A DNA stretch of 64,000 nt from PALSA-1004 sp963804885. Its GTDB lineage: Bacteria; Pseudomonadota; Gammaproteobacteria; Burkholderiales; SG8-41. A model generated the notes under the pieces. The model was not told where the DNA came from and made no database searches. It saw only the letters and a program-made list of their open reading frames with translations. The stretch lies in assembly GCA_963804885.1 (NCBI GenBank), contig CAWDSF010000024.1:40880-104879 (forward strand), written 5' to 3'. Position 1 is the first letter of the stretch; the number at the start of each line of letters is the position of its first letter. Below are positions 60,849-64,000 of this stretch, in pieces. The translations under genes were made by a program, and so were the position numbers.

Positions 60849-61845
60849 ATGCGGTCACCATCGCCCGGTCAACAGATTGCGTCGCATTACATCGCCCTCA
60901 GCGCGGCGATGTCAGCGGTGACGTTCCATGCTGAATATGCTGGTGCTGCCTATCCCGGATAAGCCGGTGCGCATCATTGTTCCATTCGCGCCGGGCGGCA
61001 ACATCGATATCACCGCACGCACGGTCGCGCCGGGACTTTCGGAATTTCTCGGACAGCCGGTTGTCGTCGATAACCGCGGCGGCGCCGGCGGCAAGGTCGG
61101 CACCGAAACGGCTGCGAAGGCGACGCCCGATGGCTATACGCTATTGCTAGGCTCGAGCGGCGCGCTGACGATGTCACCTGCGTTCTATCGCGTCGGCTAT
61201 GACCCGCTCAAGGATTTCGCGCCGACATCATTGGTATCGATTGTGCCGCTCGTGTTGAGCGTGCACCCGTCGCTTCCTGTGAAGACCGTCAAAGAGCTGA
61301 TCACTCTCGCGCGCACCCGCGGCGGCGAACTGACCATGGCGTCGGCCGGACTCGGCAGTACCACCCATCTAACAGGTGAGCTGTTTCAACTCGTGACCGG
61401 CGTCAAGTTTACGCACATCCCGTATAAAGGCAGCGGCCAGGCGCTCGTCGATGTAGTCGGCGGCCAGGTCGATCTCATATTCGATCAACTCAGCAGTTCC
61501 GGCACACTGATCAAAGGCGGCAAGTTGCGTCCGTTGGCGATTGCGATGTCGCGACGTTCGTCAACCATTCCACAAGTGCCCACGATGCAGGAGGCCGGCA
61601 TTGCGGGGCTCGAAGCGTCGACCTACACGGGCATTGTTCTGCAGGCCGCCGTACCCAAAGAAATTGTGGCGCGCGTATACGACGCGCTGTTGAAGACGCT
61701 GGCATTGACGTCCACCCGCGACAGCTTCGCGCGACTCGGTGCCGAGGTGATCCAAAGCACGCCGGAAGAATTTTCGCGTCGCTTAAGCGCCGATCTAGCG
61801 CAATGGACGCGTGTGCGCGAGAAAACGAAAATTGAGCTTGAGTAG
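60849..61845 (+). CDS. Bug/TctC-type receptor 5 (one frameshift)
   Basis: About 332 residues. ATG 60849 gives a signal-peptide-like start (MRSPSPGQQIASHYIALSAA); one extra C near 60955 (TATCCCGGAT) shifts the frame, after which DKPVRIIVPFAPGGNIDITA continues. VVVDNRGGAGGKVGTETAAK, TPDGYTLLLGSSGALTMSPA, ELTMASAGLGSTTHLTGELF and FTHIPYKGSGQALVDVVGGQ follow. Divergent from the acyl-CoA dehydrogenase, with 106 bases between starts. It is followed by a second receptor 19 bases on. Confidence 0.85.
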
Positions 61846-61864
61846 GCAAGTAACATATGGCCCA

Positions 61865-62837
61865 GTGAGCAAAGTATCGTCGGCCTTTTGCGCCGGCTGC
61901 ATTTCGTTAGCGCTCATTGCAGGTGCAGCAGCGCAGTCTTATCCAGCGCGGCCGGTGCGCATCATTGTCCCGTTTGCGCCGGGCGGACCGACTGATATCG
62001 TCGCGCGCACCGTCGGCCAAAAACTGAGCGAATCGTTTGGCCAGCCGGTCGTCGTCGACAATCGGCCAGGCGCCGGCGGCGTAGTGGGCGCAGATCTCGC
62101 GGCGAAGAGTGCGTGCCGACGGTTATACGCTGCTCCTTTGCAGCACAGGCGCCATGGCAATTAATCCGGGCCTTATCGCCAGGATGCCCTATGATCCGCT
62201 GCGCGACTTAACACCGATCACGCTCGTCGTGACGATTCCATATCTGTTGCTCGTCAATCCGAATTTCAGTGCGCAGTCGGTAAGAGAAGTCATCGCACTA
62301 GCGCGTGCCAAGCCGGGCGAATTGAACTACGGCTCTGCCGGCACTGGCACCACATCGCATCTTGCAATGGAGCTGTTCCGCTCGATGGCGAACATCCGTG
62401 TGACGCACGTGCCGTACAAAGGCAGTGCCCTGGCGGCGACCGATCTCGTCGGCGGACAACTGCAGCTGCTGTTCGATGCGCCGCCCTCTTCGCTACCCTT
62501 CGTTCGTAGCGGCCGACTGCGCGCACTCGGCATCTCTTCGGCGCGTCGTACGGCACTGTTACCCGACATGCCGACCATCAGCGAAGCGGGCGTGCCGGGC
62601 TACGAAGTACTGACATGGTCCGGCATATGCGCACCCTCCGGAACACCGCGCGCGATCGTCGAGCGGCTCAACACCGCGATGGTTGCCGGCATCACCACCC
62701 GCGAGTCGCGCGAAAAGTTTGCTGCGATCGGCGCCGACGTCGTCGCAAATTCACCTGACGCTTATCGTGAGTTCATCGTGAGCGAGCTTGCGAAGTGGTC
62801 ACGTGTCATCAAGGAGGCTGGCGTCGCTGCTCATTAG
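61865..62837 (+). CDS. Bug/TctC-type receptor 6 (one frameshift)
   Basis: About 324 residues from GTG 61865 (VSKVSSAFCAGCISLALIAG, a signal peptide ending AAAQ), with a shift near 62112. SYPARPVRIIVPFAPGGPTD, VVVDNRPGAGGVVGADLAAK, ADGYTLLLCSTGAMAINPGL, ELNYGSAGTGTTSHLAMELF and THVPYKGSALAATDLVGGQL are typical. It is tandem to receptor 5 but not a recent copy: they differ at many positions even in the conserved blocks. Together they suggest two related ligands. Confidence 0.85.
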
Positions 62838-62850
62838 CCGATAGGTACGG

Positions 62851-63643
62851 TTACTTGCCTTTGAATACGACGGCCCGCTTGCCTTTGTATGCGGCGATCG
62901 CTTCGCGGTAATCCTGCGTCGTCTGCACGATCGTCATCTGCGAAGCGATCAATTCGAAGGTGGTGCGCGGTCGCACGTCAGCGATTGATAGACCGTGCGC
63001 TTGATCATGCTGACTGCCACCGGCGGCATTGACGCGATTTTCTTTGCATAGGTGTAGGCCGATCGAGAAATTTATCGTCGTCGTAGACTTGGTTGACCAG
63101 TCCGATGCGCAACGCTTCGTCGGCGCCCACGAATTCGCCGGTCATCAAGAGTTCGAGCGCGCGTGCTACACCCACGATGCGCGGCAGGAAATAGCACCCG
63201 CCGTTGCCCGGAATCAGCCCGACGCGCACGTACGCTTCCGCAAAGCGCGCCGAGCGCGCCGCGGAGCCGGATGTCGCACATCAGTGCCATGTCCATGCCG
63301 GCGCCGACTGCCGCACCATTGACCGCTGCGATGATCGGCTGTCGATCTTGCGGGATGGTGAGAGCAACGGATGCGTAGTCTTGCAAACCGTTGCTTGCGC
63401 TCCAATACGGTCGGTTCGTCCGTTGTCAGCTGGTGCGAGCGACGCCCGAGGTCGCCGCCCGAGCAAAACGCATCGCCCGCGCGAGTCGACCACGATGACC
63501 CGCACGTCGGGATCGTCCTGCGCGTCGAGCAGGCTTTGCCGCCATTGCGTCAACATGCCGTCCGTGAAGGCATTCTTCTTCTCGGGACGATTCTACAATA
63601 ACGTCGCGATATGATCTTTAACGCTGTATTCGAGGTCGCTCAT
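62851..63643 (-). CDS. Enoyl-CoA hydratase/isomerase family protein (several frameshifts)
   Basis: About 264 residues. ATG 63643 gives MSDLEYSVKDHIATLL; shifts follow near 63600, 63480, 63390, 63265, 63070 and 62970. Blocks: DGMLTQWRQSLLDAQDDPDV, RVIVVDSRGR, PIIAAVNGAAVGAGMDMALM (oxyanion hole), CDIRLRGA, VGLIPGNGGCYFLPRIVGVA, RALELLMTGEFVGADEALRI and the C-terminal DYREAIAAYKGKRAVVFKGK. The catalytic Glu positions cannot be fixed with these shifts (the GLIPGNGG stretch has no Glu at the common site). Likely works with the acyl-CoA dehydrogenase above. Confidence 0.78.
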
Positions 63644-63666
63644 GCAAACTCCATTGGCTCGTGAGG

Positions 63667-64000
63667 TTATGCGGCGGGTTTTGTCGCGATGAAGGATTCG
63701 CGTTGCGCGAAGCGAGCCGCCAGACTTTTTAGACCGGGAAATTCGCTGCGCCAATCTGGTGTCTTGCAACACCTGATCGAGATATCCGAGCGCAAAGCCG
63801 GCAGCAATATCGGCGAGCGAGAATTTGCCGCCGTAGCAAAATTCATTGCGGCCAAGATCGCACTCCATCGATGCGAGCCCGCGCTGGATTCTCTGCCTTT
63901 GCTTCAACTGCACCGGTACGCTTCAGGCTTGCGCTGCGCCTCAGGTTCGCGCAAATCATGCGAGACGGCAACCGTCGCATCCGCAATGCCGTCGCCGAGC
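63667..64000 (-). CDS. Glutathione S-transferase, C-terminal part (runs off the window)
   Basis: The C-terminal helical domain: LKQRQRIQRGLASMECDLG, GGKFSLADIAAGFALGYLDQ (the conserved S-x-A-D-I-A), a shift near 63765, and FPGLKSLAARFAQRESFIAT ending at TAA 63667-63669. The N-terminal thioredoxin domain lies past the right edge. It is upstream of the enoyl-CoA hydratase on the same strand, 23 bases away. Confidence 0.7.

Noticed and set aside
60742..60850. Longer N-terminus of the acyl-CoA dehydrogenase
   Set aside because: The family begins at MDFALTDEQ; the extra 36 residues overlap the divergent receptor start.
44591..64000. Region of decaying pseudogenes
   Set aside because: Conserved motifs are intact in every gene once single-base shifts are allowed, and core genes elsewhere show the same kind of shift; error is the simpler reading, though not proven.

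Overview
This GC-rich window looks like chromosomal DNA of a betaproteobacterium, probably Burkholderiales-like. The signs are: an rRNA operon ordered 16S, tRNA-Ile, tRNA-Ala, 23S, 5S; the blocks guaB-guaA-arsC/Spx-like-tadA beside smpB/ratA/rnfH, and rimP-nusA-infB-rbfA-truB-rpsO-pnp; and six Bug-type (TctC-like) periplasmic receptors, a family greatly expanded in that group. No phage, transposase, IS or CRISPR array was seen. The assignment is inference from gene content.

Layout. 1-10 kb is a metabolic region: the tail of a PEP-synthase-like gene, two D-2-hydroxyacid dehydrogenases, two FAH-family genes, GTP-type PEP carboxykinase, a YfcG/YghU-type glutathione transferase, an MFS transporter and a Bug receptor. 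10-16.5 kb holds a CobW GTPase next to an LVIVD-repeat protein, YgfX, two degenerate J-domain proteins, YgfZ, an NRDE/TANGO2 protein and a GNAT acetyltransferase. 16.5-19.5 kb has a class II aldolase fused to a short-chain dehydrogenase, translationally coupled to mtnA; this suggests a variant 5'-methylthioadenosine salvage route. 19.5-38.6 kb is mostly housekeeping. 39-44.5 kb is one complete rRNA operon on the minus strand with a recognisable promoter and boxA sites.

The right third (44.6-64 kb) is accessory. It starts with a cytochrome P450, an adenylate-forming acyl ligase with a C-terminal carrier domain, an LpxL-like acyltransferase and an Sfp-type phosphopantetheinyl transferase, together a small candidate lipid-biosynthesis locus. 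Next is a minus-strand operon of a Bug receptor, a UGSC-family protein and a coupled conserved protein. The UGSC gene is a strong selenoprotein candidate: it stays in frame for 181 codons except for one TGA exactly at the U of the U-G-S-C motif, and a perfect 8-bp hairpin begins 11 nt downstream. The rest is a catabolic island: AtuA-like plus DUF4387, MmgE/PrpD, an NDP-forming acyl-CoA synthetase, an acyl-CoA dehydrogenase, an enoyl-CoA hydratase, a GST and four more Bug receptors.

Sequence quality matters. Single-base frameshifts break genes that must work (pnp, dksA) and become dense to the right of the rRNA operon and at the left edge. I read them as assembly or read errors, and I give full gene extents across them. 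Several long open frames are false fusions caused by such shifts.
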